From: Steinernema hermaphroditum
Lineage: Eukaryota > Nematoda > Chromadorea > Rhabditida > Steinernematidae
Direction of reading: 5' to 3'
DNA: 64,000 nucleotides
Assembly: GCA_030435675.1 (NCBI GenBank)
Contig: CM059622.1
Location: 2,480,001 to 2,544,000 of the forward strand
A program made the translations under genes and the position numbers. Shown here piece after piece: positions 35,475 to 45,575 of this stretch. The first letter of the stretch is position 1, and each line of letters opens with the position of its first letter. Under the pieces are notes generated by a model. The model was not told the DNA's origin and ran no database searches. It saw only the letters and a list, made by a program, of their open reading frames with translations.

Positions 35475-37738
35475 CTAAGATTCAATTTTATCCGACGAGT
35501 GAGAAACGATTCCTTCCAACGGACATTTCATGAATTTCGGCGTGAACAGTACAACGACAATCCCATCGAGGAGTATGGTGATCGCCCAATTGATCAGAGT
35601 GAAATGTTCGCGATTCGGCCACGATTGGAACCAAAAGAAGGTGCTGTTAAATACCGCCGATGAGACTATGCATATCGCTTGTTGAGCTACAATCTGTAAA
35701 CAAACGATCTATCTAATGCTTGCCAAAAGCGACTCACCATATTGCAAAGTTTCAGCTCTTGCTTCATGGGACCCGCGAGCTGCAGTTGTTTTCTGTGCTA
35801 AAACGCGACTGGAAGAAATGGATACAACACCACGCTAGGCAGAAGGTTCACAATGAAATGTTACCTCATGGGAACCAAAAGATAAAGCTGTTTTCAGTGT
35901 AATCTCCTACGCCCATTATATTGCCATAGGCGCCAAGATCAATGCGCTGGTCTACATAGCGCACCCTACAATATTATAACAGGTACATAATGAAAAAAGA
36001 GCGATGCGAGGGAGCGCCGACGAGTAGAGAAAAAAACACCTTTTGTTTCGTTTTTTTTTCTGGACTATCACATGCACAGTTTTGCCTTTTAACCGTAGTT
36101 TTGAAAATCACAATCACACGGCAGCAAACCGCTCTTATTCTACCAAAAAGTGCGGTTCCGGTTCGTCGTCAGTGGCTATCTTTACGTATGCCTTTTTGCC
36201 CGAAGATGAAAGAAAGAGACACATAACACTGTAGGTCAATATCAAGTGGTATGCTCCCAAAAGGTGCCCTGAAGACGGGGTAGTAAAGGTAGTTTTCAAA
36301 CGTTGTCTTTTTTCGGCAGACTTGTTGGGACCACAGGATCAAGTTCTTCACGTCCAACTTCCAGGATGGACACACCACTGATGTGTCCCTCCTGGAAGTT
36401 GGAGTTTGAGCAAGCTGCATATCGTCCTTGGACATGAAGAACTACACCTTGTGGTCCCAACGAATCCGCCGGCAAACTCAAATCCGCCAAATATCAATTC
36501 TCAGCTTTATTTACTGTGCCACGTTGTTGTACTGTTTAATTATGTTGCATAAAACGGGTTTCCACAGGGTGAGGCTACCAATATGGACCGGTAGAATTGG
36601 ACATTTATTTATTTTGCCTCGAAAATTTGGGAAATTAATCGCCGACAGATTTCGGAATACAAGCTTTCTGTAATCATTTTCGACGCTCTTTCGAATGGTG
36701 TATGGAGTTTTCCGTCGAATTCACACGGAAACCAGAAACAGAAAAAACATCAAGTGAGGCTAAGGTATACTGTATATCGCACTTTTAATTGAGTGGACTT
36801 CCCTTAATTTGTAAATTGACACTTTGAGATGTTTTTGACCGAAGAAAACGTAATTGTTCAGACTCACGCTGTACGTAGAAGAAATATTACAATTGCTCTC
36901 ACCTTCGATATCCTCCTCACTCCTCGGAAAGTAACTCCATCCATCACCATCGTCAGCAAAACAAATAGAGTCGTCATTCCAAAATCGATGTAATCCCTTG
37001 TCTCGCCACATACACGTTCAACATAGGCAGGTTCCCATTCAGAACTTTTTCCGTGACCAGCCCCGAACGGGAACACCGAATCGATCTCGACACATCTGGC
37101 TGAAATGTCGCCATGTGCCGGAGGAACAGGTAAAGTTGGACTTACGTATTAGTGAAGGAATACCGAGTATTAATGACAAGACACAAATGGCTCCCAATAG
37201 CACGTGAATCCTTCCATTGGAAAATATAATTTTGTAATGGAGAGGTACGGTAACAATGCAGCAACGATTGATGGCTATTAGGACGTTTGTGCATATAAGA
37301 GCATATCCAAGTGGCATCGTTATCTTACAAGCATACTTGAACCAGAGAGGTGCGTCCTCGTAGTGGGCATACCTAGTACAGCAAGCACTGATTAAAAGAG
37401 CAATTATGAGCTCACCAATAAATCCCAGGTCCAACGAAGAACATGAAGATGAAGCATTCACTGACATAGGCCACTTCTCGGAAGAGCCAAAGACGACCGA
37501 ACTCTTTTCCGAACAAGTCGCGGTAGAGGACTTTAAAGAGGATACTGTAATGCGCGAGTAGTCCACACGTGCTGAACTAAATCGAAAGAAGTTTCCATGG
37601 GAAACGCGTCGTGTTGCTTACGAATACGATGATGATGGCGGTGAAGACCGTACATGTCATGAGCAAACAGTAAACAGTGGAAAAGACTCGTTTTACCGAT
37701 TGCGATATAGTACTGTTTTTGTTTCTAGCGTACGATGG
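35475..37738 (-). CDS. Serpentine chemoreceptor, Srx-like
   Basis: Exons: about 37738-37622, 37576-37416, 37372-37146, 37099-36903, 35797-35738, 35693-35475; phases fit throughout. Seven hydrophobic segments: CLLMTCTVFTAIIIVF; VAYVSECFIFMFFVGPGIYW; PLGYALICTNVLIAINRC (TM3, NRCCIVTVPLHY loop); VLLGAICVLSLILGIPSLI; FGMTTLFVLLTMVMDGVTFR with RRISKHRKQ after it; EL..LCNMIVAQQAICIVSS; LINWAITILLDGIVVVLF. The N-R-x6-P-L-H-Y loop and the late W..T..LLDG segment fit Srx. The first exon has no convincing ATG (SEVPSYARNKNST opens after a CAG), so an upstream exon is likely. The 1.1-kb fourth intron holds a foldback sequence. Confidence 0.75.
36325..36462. repeat. Imperfect inverted repeat in the Srx intron
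   Basis: Left GTTGGGACCACAGGATCAAG pairs with right CTACACCTTGTGGTCCCAAC; inside, CTTCCAGGATGGACACA pairs with TGTGTCCCTCCTGGAAG around a nine-base loop, with an unpaired stretch on the right arm. Total 138 bp. Could be a foldback element or an RNA hairpin. Confidence 0.6.
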
Positions 37739-38304
37739 AACCTCTGATTGGAAAGATGATTACTAGATGATTGCCCTTATGTACATGGAGGATGGCAGGC
37801 CGGCTAAGCGTCGATCAGAGATGGGCTGGAACCGATCTGCAGGAATGTGCAACGTACGCATTTGTACGTTTCTTATGGGGTATTTTAGTTGGTGTCCTGA
37901 TGCAAAACGCTATCCAGCAGCTCCACTTCTCTAATGTACAGTTTCGTTGCCTCAAACTCTATTTGAATGCATTTGGCTCTTGAGGCTATATACAGTAAAC
38001 ACATCTCGTCGTTATTCCGATACATTACAATTTGTAAATCCATAAACGATGGGAGTAAACGGCCACTAGATCCAATGTTCAAGGAATCAAGAAGCACTTA
38101 CTGTGCGCACACTTGAGATGGTACACAGGCTCAGGAAAGTATTGGGGGAAATACATTCCTGAAGCATGAAAACCATCGACCAAATATCAAAGATTCAAAC
38201 GACGACGAACCCCAAATTCAATCAAAGAGGAACTTTCGCGTGCAGAAACCCCGCAATATCGCGGCAAGACCACAGGAGATGTATTACAAAAAATTTATTA
38301 TAAA
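37739..38304. other. Intergenic
   Basis: Upstream of the Srx gene (minus) and downstream of the proline-rich orphan. AATAAA-type signals for the orphan lie near 38290 on the minus strand. No gene seen. Confidence 0.4.
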
Positions 38305-38712
38305 TTAATAAATACACGTTACAAATTGACCTGTTATCAGGTCATAGAAAATATAATATACCCCAACGGGTATAAACGAAGGGGCGGGTGTCGTGGGCGA
38401 TGGCGATGGCGGTGGCGGTGACGGTGCGACGGGGCTGGGGGTGAAGGGGTAGCTACCCAGGTCTTGAAAGGGGTCGCCCCCATCCATTTCCGCCAAAACG
38501 ACGTCGACCACTTGCCAGTCGACGCCGTTGAGGCATTCCGGCGTGATGCCGAAATCCTCGCCCGGCAGGGGCATTGTATCCCCGGGGTATGGACCCGGGG
38601 TGTCCGCTTCGGGCACGGGGCAGCGGGGGCCGTGGTATAGTATTTCGATCTAAAGGGGCTAAAGTGAACCAAAAAAAAGAGTAAAGAAGAATCATACCTC
38701 CTCGTCGAACAT
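38305..38712 (-). CDS. Orphan acidic, proline-rich small protein
   Basis: A five-codon first exon (38712-38698, MFDEE) and one long exon (38649-38305) give 119 residues. The N-terminal two thirds are acidic with two cysteines (PRCPVPEAD.., TPECLNGVDW); residues 83-103 are a Pro/Ser/Thr stretch; the end is aromatic (VYYIFYDLITGQFVTCIY). No signal peptide or TM. GC content is far above that of the neighbours. I recognise no family. Its 5' region including exon 1 is duplicated just to the right. Confidence 0.5.
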
Positions 38713-38960
38713 GTTGATTTTTTTGTGATTCACTTACGCATCACACCTGTAAGGAAGGAAGGGGTGGGGGTCAACCACACCCTTCAAAAGTTTCCTCCCG
38801 GCCTGACGCCTAGGGCTGCAGTAGAGAATTTCTATCGAAAGGGGTCTGAAATGAACCGAAAAAGAGTGAAGAAAAATCATGCCTTATCGTCTAACATCTT
38901 GAACGTTTATGATCGACTTACAGCTCACACCTGTAGGGAGGGGTGGAGCCACACCCTCCA
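38640..38960. repeat. Direct duplication of the orphan's exon 1 and upstream region
   Basis: 38640-38790 and 38835-38960 share CGAAAGGGG-like, GAACC(A/G)AAAAA..GAGT(A/G)AAGAA, ATCAT(A/G)CCT..TCGTC(G/T)AACAT and CTCACACCTGTA(A/G)GGA blocks in the same order. In the second copy the start codon context is changed, so only the first copy feeds the gene. Confidence 0.55.
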
Positions 38961-39388
38961 GGGGCCGTATCCATAAAAGTGCGAAGTGCCTCACTCACGC
39001 CTCACACTCCTCACACTGTGAATGTGAGGCGTAACACGGTATCCATAAAAGTGTGAAGCACTTCACACTTTACTCTTCTTGCTCACTCGTCTCACACTTC
39101 TCACAGTGGCGGGGGGTGTGAGAAGTCGCCTCACACTTGAAATTGTTCGCATATTTTGGCGAAAGAATTTCAGATTTTCACGTTTTTCGAGATGTTTCTT
39201 GTTTCTATGTTCTTTTTTATTCATTCTCTGATTCCTGTTTGCAGCGGTGAAGCGCAACGATGTGATACAATTGTGTGAGTGTGAGCTTACACAGTCGTTC
39301 ATGGATACGAAAATCTCACAGTGTGTTAGCTCACACTGTGAAGCGACTGTGATGTGCTTCACACTCACACTTTTATGGATACGGCCCC
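38961..39388. mobile_element. 428-bp MITE with GGGGCCGTATCC ends
   Basis: Left GGGGCCGTATCCATAAAAGT and right its complement (ACTTTTATGGATACGGCCCC). The interior is built of GTGTGA/TCACAC blocks, and a second GTATCCATAAAAGTGTGAAG sits at 39040, suggesting nested insertion or internal duplication. Non-coding. GGGGCCGTAT-type ends occur in some PIF/Harbinger-like elements (recall); no target duplication is certain. Confidence 0.65.
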
Positions 39389-39552
39389 AGAAGTTTGACC
39401 CACGGGTAAAGTTCACACCCACATCAATCATTTTTCCAAGTTCGCATCACGTATCAAGTTATTGTAAAAGGTTGCTAGGTTTGATTGGGGGAATCCCCTT
39501 TGTTGAAGCGCTCAATATGGAGGATTAGATAAATTTCAAAATGTAAAACCTA

Positions 39553-39820
39553 CCTGATCCAAGGTCAGCGCCTTTGTGAAAGCTTTAAACTCTCTTGTGG
39601 CGTTGTAGCCGTAGGCCCGAAGGCCATACACCTGGCTTCCAAATTCCACGTGTCCATAAAATGCCTTAATTTTGTGAACAATTTTGTGAATGATCCCTCT
39701 TCAATTTTTAAATAAAAAAAACTAACATGTTCCGCTGATTGAACATTGTACAAATTTGATAAAGGCGTACAGACGAGTGCGCGGTTCATCGAGGGCCAGG
39801 GCGATGATCGTCTTTGTGGA
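39553..39820 (-). CDS. Two coding exons of an unrecognised gene (partial model)
   Basis: Exon about 39820-39752 reads TKTIIALALDEPRTRLYAFI ending at a GTACAA donor; exon about 39665-39553 reads AFYGHVEFGSQVYGLRAYGY then NATREFKAFTKALTLDQ and ends at GTAGGT. Composition is protein-like and phases agree. Neither start nor end is found; the MITE at 38961 lies just beyond the expected 3' side and may have disrupted it. Confidence 0.35.
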
Positions 39821-40994
39821 AGACGGACTTGTGCACGTCAAGGACGATTAAACGATTTCCACTCACGGACATGATATCTTCGTTCGTATGTACATATGCC
39901 TATGTGTATGTAGAATATCAAGAACCTGGAATTAGCATTTATTATTAAGCTAAACATATGGTAAAGCCTTACATATAGTTGAAAGACTTTCTCGAACTGA
40001 ACAAGGGTAGATATAGAGAACTCCTGACGGAATAGAAACCTGCTGAAAATTTTAGGTGGTTATTATGACTGTACAACCTGTTAGAGCGATGCATATTTAG
40101 TATCGTAGTATGGCTAAAGCAATGTCACATACCTATCCTCGGAGAACATCGCCGACTCACAAGTCGACGCTGCTTATAGGGTGAGTTCTGACGGTTCCTT
40201 TCGTTAACTGGTGAAATGCGTCTTTTAGGGGTATATGCAGTTTTTGAGCAAAAATAGAGAGCTCGTCAGTCCGATCCTGGACGGACTGACCGATGAACAA
40301 ACCTTCGTCTTGTCGGTTTGGGTGGTAAGATCGCGCCATATGTACACCTTTCAAGGGATGTATAGGCCTTATCCCCATGTTTGGAACACTCGCTGCCCGA
40401 AAGACATTTATACAGGATGCAGCAAAAAAACGCTAATTTTGAGAGAGTATGAGACGGACAGAGCTTTAATTGAGACTCGGAGATAGACAAGCCTCAATTT
40501 ATCTGATGCACCTTTTGGGAAAGCGACATGTACTGCGGGTGGTAAAATTGGTGCGCATGGAATGGGCTACAATGGCATCTCACAACGGAATCTTCCGAAG
40601 TGTCCGACTCGGATCGAGCTGAAAATTGACACACATGGAGGCCTACATTAGTGAACATCAACCCCAAAAGGGCACCGGCTGTAAACGCCCTTCGAAAGCT
40701 ACGGGTATCGAAATTTGGTTGACCGCATTATTTATATGCTTTTTGGTGGATTAACATGTCTTCAAGTGTCAAATGTCTAAAGCTACGACCTTTTCGGTAA
40801 AATTTCATGAACCGAGGCTCCTGCTCGGCTCGATGGCTCCGACTCATTTGCGGTGATTAAGTTCTTCTTGTTAGCCATCATAAGCATTAAAGTTTTATTC
40901 ATTCATCCAAGTGCCAGACGAGGACCTGATACGTGTGGAAAAGGTATAATTACAATTATTACAACATCGGGTAGCACTTTTGGTAACATTTTCT
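39821..40994. other. Intergenic
   Basis: 40535-40580 (GGTGGTAAAATTGGTGCGCA) is another diverged copy of the 26-kb/54-kb repeat; 40687-40710 carries the TAAACGCCCTTCGAAAGCTA motif. No gene supported. Confidence 0.4.
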
Positions 40995-41665
40995 AGTTTG
41001 TGCATTACAACCGCTTTCAAAAGTCGATCAACTTGGTCGTTCGATCGAAAGTTACAAGTACGAAAGACGCCCACTGTGATTTTTAAGAGACAAGGTAGAC
41101 ACTATTTGGATCGTCTGCGATTCAAATAACAGGTTTAGTTAAGTTATCACGTGAAGTACATGTCGGTTAAAAGTATCGCTGACAGCAGCGCATTGAAAAA
41201 GTGAGTCGATTGACCTATCTGTACCTATGATGCTAGCACGAGCCTCTTTGAAATGGGCCTCGACAAAGAACAAACGTTGGATTGTTTTTCCTAACGCCAC
41301 TTACCTCGTTATGGTGTACTGTAATGCCGTTTTATGTGAAGAGAGGACTAGGGTTGCCGATCGAACCGATCCCAGGTTAGACTGTTTTGGGTTCCGTCGG
41401 GATCCAACACTATCACATACGTAGATCAAAGAATGCTTCTTTTCAACGTGTTGTGTTAGTGATACTTTTAAAGGATAAGAACTTCACATGATCACTTAAC
41501 TAAACCTGTTATTTGAAGAGCAGACGATCCAAATAGTGTCTGCTCTGTCTCTTAAAGATCACAGTGGGCGCCTTTCGTACTTGTAACTTTCGATCTACCG
41601 ACCAAGTTGATCGACTTTTGAAAACTGTTGAGAGTAGTTGTAATTTTGAGAGTAGTTCACAAACT
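40995..41665. mobile_element. 671-bp foldback element with about 180-bp arms
   Basis: Left arm about 40995-41172 and right arm about 41465-41665 are inverted copies. Shared blocks include TTTCAAAAGTCGATCAACTT, CGATCGAAAGTTACAAGTAC-like, GGCGCC/GACGCCCACTGTGAT and AACAGGTTTAGTTAAGT. The loop of about 290 bp has only short frames. No target duplication identified. Confidence 0.7.
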
Positions 41666-41859
41666 GGTTAAACTTTCACAAACTTTCATTCCCATGCGCA
41701 TCAGGAGTAAACCGCGCTTCGATGATATCAACGATCACGGGGCGATACAGGTGACGGGTAGATAGAGCTAGAAGGCCCCTTTAGCAGTGCAATGAAGGTG
41801 AGCAATGAATAAAGAGTGGTAGAAGGCATGATGAAACCGTGGGCGGCAAAGAAGTGCAG

Positions 41860-42318
41860 AGAAATCGACTGGACCTTCCAGCAGGATGGCACGATTGCAC
41901 ACAGCGTCAAAACAACTCTGAACTGACTTCGGGCCAGTGTGCCTAAGGTGGGAGGCAAATCTTTTTGGTCCCACCCTTTGCCGGATCTGAATCCCCTCCA
42001 ATTTGAGATTTTGTGTTTCGTGTGGATCAGTGTCAGCTCTTTACGATTCCATATATTGAAGTCACTTAGTGCAGCTCTACAGGCCACATGGAGGCAGAAA
42101 ACAGAATCCAGACCCGCGACGGTCGGGGGTTCAAGTCGGGTGCATGTTTAGGTATGCATCGTAGCGAAATCAATCTATCCCGACAAAGGGCTCTACCTTT
42201 ATTATTTCCTAGTGATGTGCTTTCGTTTTCCACATAAAATTATTGTATTTGGAGAAGACCACAGTGTAACATTACATTGGTTTCTTTATATTTCAGTTTA
42301 TCTGGGCCATCCTGCAAT
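41860..42318 (+). mobile_element. Degraded Tc1/maT-type transposon, 3' part
   Basis: Fragments read WTFQQDGTIAHSVKTTLN (the FQQDGAPAH block), then PLPDLNPLQFEI (the SPDLNPLD block) and HILKSLSAALQATW. The right end CTGGGCCATCCTGCA resembles CTGGGCCACCCTGTA at 19036, a likely terminal repeat of the same family. Frame is broken repeatedly. Confidence 0.6.
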
Positions 42319-42328
42319 GCAGAAAAGC

Positions 42329-42924
42329 GAGTTTACGAGTTTATTTCTCGTATCAAAGGCTTACGCCTTGCGAGACGTCATACCATATTATCACTCCGTA
42401 GTCGCCGGTCTTCTTCTGGCTTAGGCACAGGGCACGGCAACAGAGCAGAACGCGGCGATCCCATCAGTGTGCATCGGCATCAGAGTGGCGAAGAGCTGAT
42501 TCCGGAGATGGTAGAGCACATCGAACCCATCTTCTGCTCAGGCGGCGGCGCGGACGTCGACGTTGAGCAGCTTCTTCGGCGGCTTCCGCGGGCGGCACGG
42601 GCGACGACGACCGGGCGAAACGCGTTGTTGGAGGACAGCAATCGAACCGGGAAAAGTCGGAGCTGTTGGATGCGCGGACTTCGGAGATGGAGCGCTTCTT
42701 CGGCTTCTCTGGCGGCGCGGGTGGAGTCGGGCGGCAGTGACTGGCTTCTTGGCAAGACGGTGGAACTACGGCTTCCTGGTGTTCCAGGCCTTCTGGGAGC
42801 CGGGAGCGATCATTGCACCAACAACGACGGCCGAGAACGACCGCTCACTCAACTCATTCGGCTCAGACAGCCTCATAGAGAGCGAGTGGACGACCCGACC
42901 GATCGCTGGGAACACAAATGAAAG
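42329..42924 (+). mobile_element. Retroposon-like element E1, copy 3
   Basis: 596 bp flanked by ATGCAGAAAAGC at 42317-42328 and 42925-42936. Begins GAGTTTACGAGTTTATTTCT and ends ACACAAATGAAAG like copy 1. About 100 bp longer in the middle (42480-42600). It landed just inside the right end of the Tc1-type relic. Confidence 0.7.
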
Positions 42925-42936
42925 ATGCAGAAAAGC

Positions 42937-43682
42937 ACCGAATAGAAAGGAGCACCCTAACAACCCTCAGAAATGTATGTATGAAGTGGGTCACACGTCC
43001 ACTGGATGTCTGCTTGTGATTACTGTCATCGTTGTCGCCAATATAGGAATGGGCACGCCATTTTTTTGCACTGCTCATCGATCACCAATTTTTACAATTG
43101 TTCCATGAAATCACGTTTTCTGAGACGAGAACGTTGTATCGCCCTTCTTTTTAGAGTTGCCCTGCACCAAAGCACATCGGCTGTGCAGTGGAAACTGGAA
43201 TAGACCACTGGGTTCAGACTACAGAGACATCCATCATGCATTAAAAATGAATAATTAGTGAATATAGCGGTCAACACTTTGATAGAATATTGGAAATGTC
43301 ATCTTCATTAATTAAAAAGATGTACGATGGCAGCATACGAAGTCATCCTTAAGGTTACCGGCAGTCTGAGGACAGTGCCACCGTCGAAGAACGAACAGGT
43401 GAAGTACATAGTGCGTCTTCAAAAAAAGATCATTGAGATCAATCGAATCATTATGTTTTGGTCCTCTACTCCAATTTTTGATGATCACGCTGACATTTCG
43501 TTAAAGTACATTAAAACGCAGACTAGGCGTGTTCAGCTGAGTACGGTCATTTGAGACCTCAGAGAACAGTCAGCTGACGACGTTGTATTAATTTAAAAAA
43601 AACAGACCCAAGGCCGATATATAAGTAAGACACCTATTTAAGAGATCATCGACCGTCCTCTTCCATCAAATCAAAGCCAAGA
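42937..43682. other. Upstream region of the first GNAT gene
   Basis: Mostly AT-rich; a 75-codon plus frame at 43327 (MAAYEVILKVTGSLRTVPPS) is not splice-bounded. TATATAAGTAAG at 43617 may be the TATA element for the gene at 43683. Confidence 0.4.
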
Positions 43683-44722
43683 ATGTTTCAAGTGGGTGAC
43701 GTTGTCGTCAGGATTGCCACCGCCGACGATGTCGACAGAATCGTGGACTTCGTATCTAAGAACATCGGGATCACTTCAGATATTAACAAGGTACCGTATA
43801 CCTGCTTTTTCGTTTAGAACGTCCTATCCTTCAGGCTCTTCATTTCAACGAACGCGACTCTCGCGCCAATTATGAGCTCAAAATTCGTCATGCTATTCCT
43901 GACGGCCTATCGATGGTAGCCATTGACACTTCGACAAATGAAGTAGTCGGTGCAGCCATTGGTTCTAAGTGGACCAGAGATGATCCTACCCCGTGCTCAT
44001 CACCTGCTCCTGCTAGTTACAAATGCAAGCATCTCTGTAAGTATTGCTCACATGGGAAAGCATCCAAGTGCCAAAAGAGGATCCGAGATTTGGTGGAGTG
44101 GTCGGACTGGATAGTACCTTGGCTACCATTTGTGGGGTCTTTAAGTATTGTTCAGCATATACCGCAGCCAGTGCATGTGGTATTCCATCTCTGGTGCTAT
44201 AACTAGTAGGGTGATGCCTATTTTATGACAGCTATGGCCACTTCCCGCCTTACATCCACTTTTTTTAGACAATATCGTCAGCTACGTTCGTTCCCACTTC
44301 TGGAGCCTCTGTCCCAAGGACATGAACGCCGTCGTTCGGGGAGAGTGCTTCCTAATCCGACGGGACTTCCAAAGAAACAAGATCGGTGCCAAAATTTTGC
44401 AATTTCTGTCCTCTGAAGAATTCTTGAAAGTTGGTCTCGTCTCTTATTTCATCTGGTTATCAAATTTGTTCAGGCAAAGAGCCTCGACGGACTGATGGGC
44501 TGCTCCACGAGCAATGCGAACATCAAAAACATGACCAAATTGGGGGCGATTTCTCTTGCTGAACTTGAATATGACGAATATTTCACTGCCAATGGGATTG
44601 CTTTCGAGGGAGCGCTGTGCGATGGAACGACGAAGTGCGTTCTTCAGGTCGTTCCCGTTAAGAAGTTCCAAGATTACAAGGTTGAGATGAGGAAGGTGAG
44701 GTGGACAAAGTCGAAGATTTGA
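43683..44722 (+). CDS. GNAT-family N-acetyltransferase, copy 1
   Basis: Exons 43683-43790, 43835-44036, 44269-44429 and 44474-44722 give 239 residues. N-terminal VVVRIATADDVDRIVDFVSK is the first strand and helix of the GNAT fold; MVAIDTSTNEVVGAAIGSKW is the beta2-3 hairpin; FLIRRDFQRNKIGAKIL is the acetyl-CoA motif A with Lys in place of the first Gly of Q/R-x-x-G-x-G/A; SNANIKNMTKLGAISLAELE resembles the later helix and strand. Expected role: acetyl transfer from acetyl-CoA to an amine; substrate unknown. Same exon sizes (161 and 249) as copy 2, 850 bp downstream on the same strand. Confidence 0.8.
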
Positions 44723-45575
44723 ACTCCGAAGCAGCTGCTCTATAATTTTTCTATTTATGTATATCAGTTATGTACATATTAATTCATAAATGTGTCTTTT
44801 TGTCCTTTGAACGTACAGGTATTTCAATGGAATTTCCATCCATCACATTCTGCGAAGAAGTAAGAGTCCAAAAGGAGTGGAATTTCACTCCAATTTTTAG
44901 CGGAAAAGTCACTTTTATGCCAGTTAAAATACACAAATGCGTTGCAGGACCCCTAACCTACCTTACATGTCCATGCGCGGCGTCTCCGCTGTCTAGCGAG
45001 CGGCTGCTCTGTCGCATATGCCAAAATATGCCAATCGACAACATTGCAGGAGGCCGATTGGACCGTCGACTCAGCAGTCAGAGGTTTGTTGTTAAAGTCT
45101 ACAGCAAGTACATCGCGCTTTGTATTTTGGACATTTTGTCTACTGGACATTTGGGTTTCGGCCATTTTTTGGGCATTTTGACCGCACGTCCGAAAGGGTA
45201 CGGTGCGCTCGTTACAAATGAAAGCGGCGCGCAGCGGCACTCGGTGTTCGAAATCCAAACGAGTCCGAGTCCGGACCAATCCGGACCCGTTTGCATCACT
45301 GCTTTGAATTGTTTGCCATTTTTGTCATTTTGCGCCCAAAATGTTGCCTGTTCGAATTTTCGGATTTCGCGTTTTCAGGTTCGGGCTTTCGGGTCGGATA
45401 TACAACTCAAGCAGCAAAGTACGATCTGCGACGCGTGATGTGTGATCGCTGTAGGCGGGCACAAATACTTTCATCGCGATGTCTCCCCAATTTGGGTTCT
45501 CTTCCATTCGGCGGAAGACAAACCCGTATTTCAGTTCCCAGTACTGCGTAGCGGAAGTTCATTCGCTTTTCTGAG
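44723..45575. other. Intergenic between the GNAT copies
   Basis: Contains an open plus frame of 222 codons at 44770-45438 and a 108-codon minus frame. Neither has recognisable motifs; low-complexity GTCCG/GGAC stretches occur at 45260-45290. Possibly chance, possibly an old element. Confidence 0.35.

Noticed and set aside
39401..39431. TatD nuclease start (MIDVGVNFTR)
   Set aside because: Ten residues of resemblance only; the frame then runs into the MITE with no further similarity.
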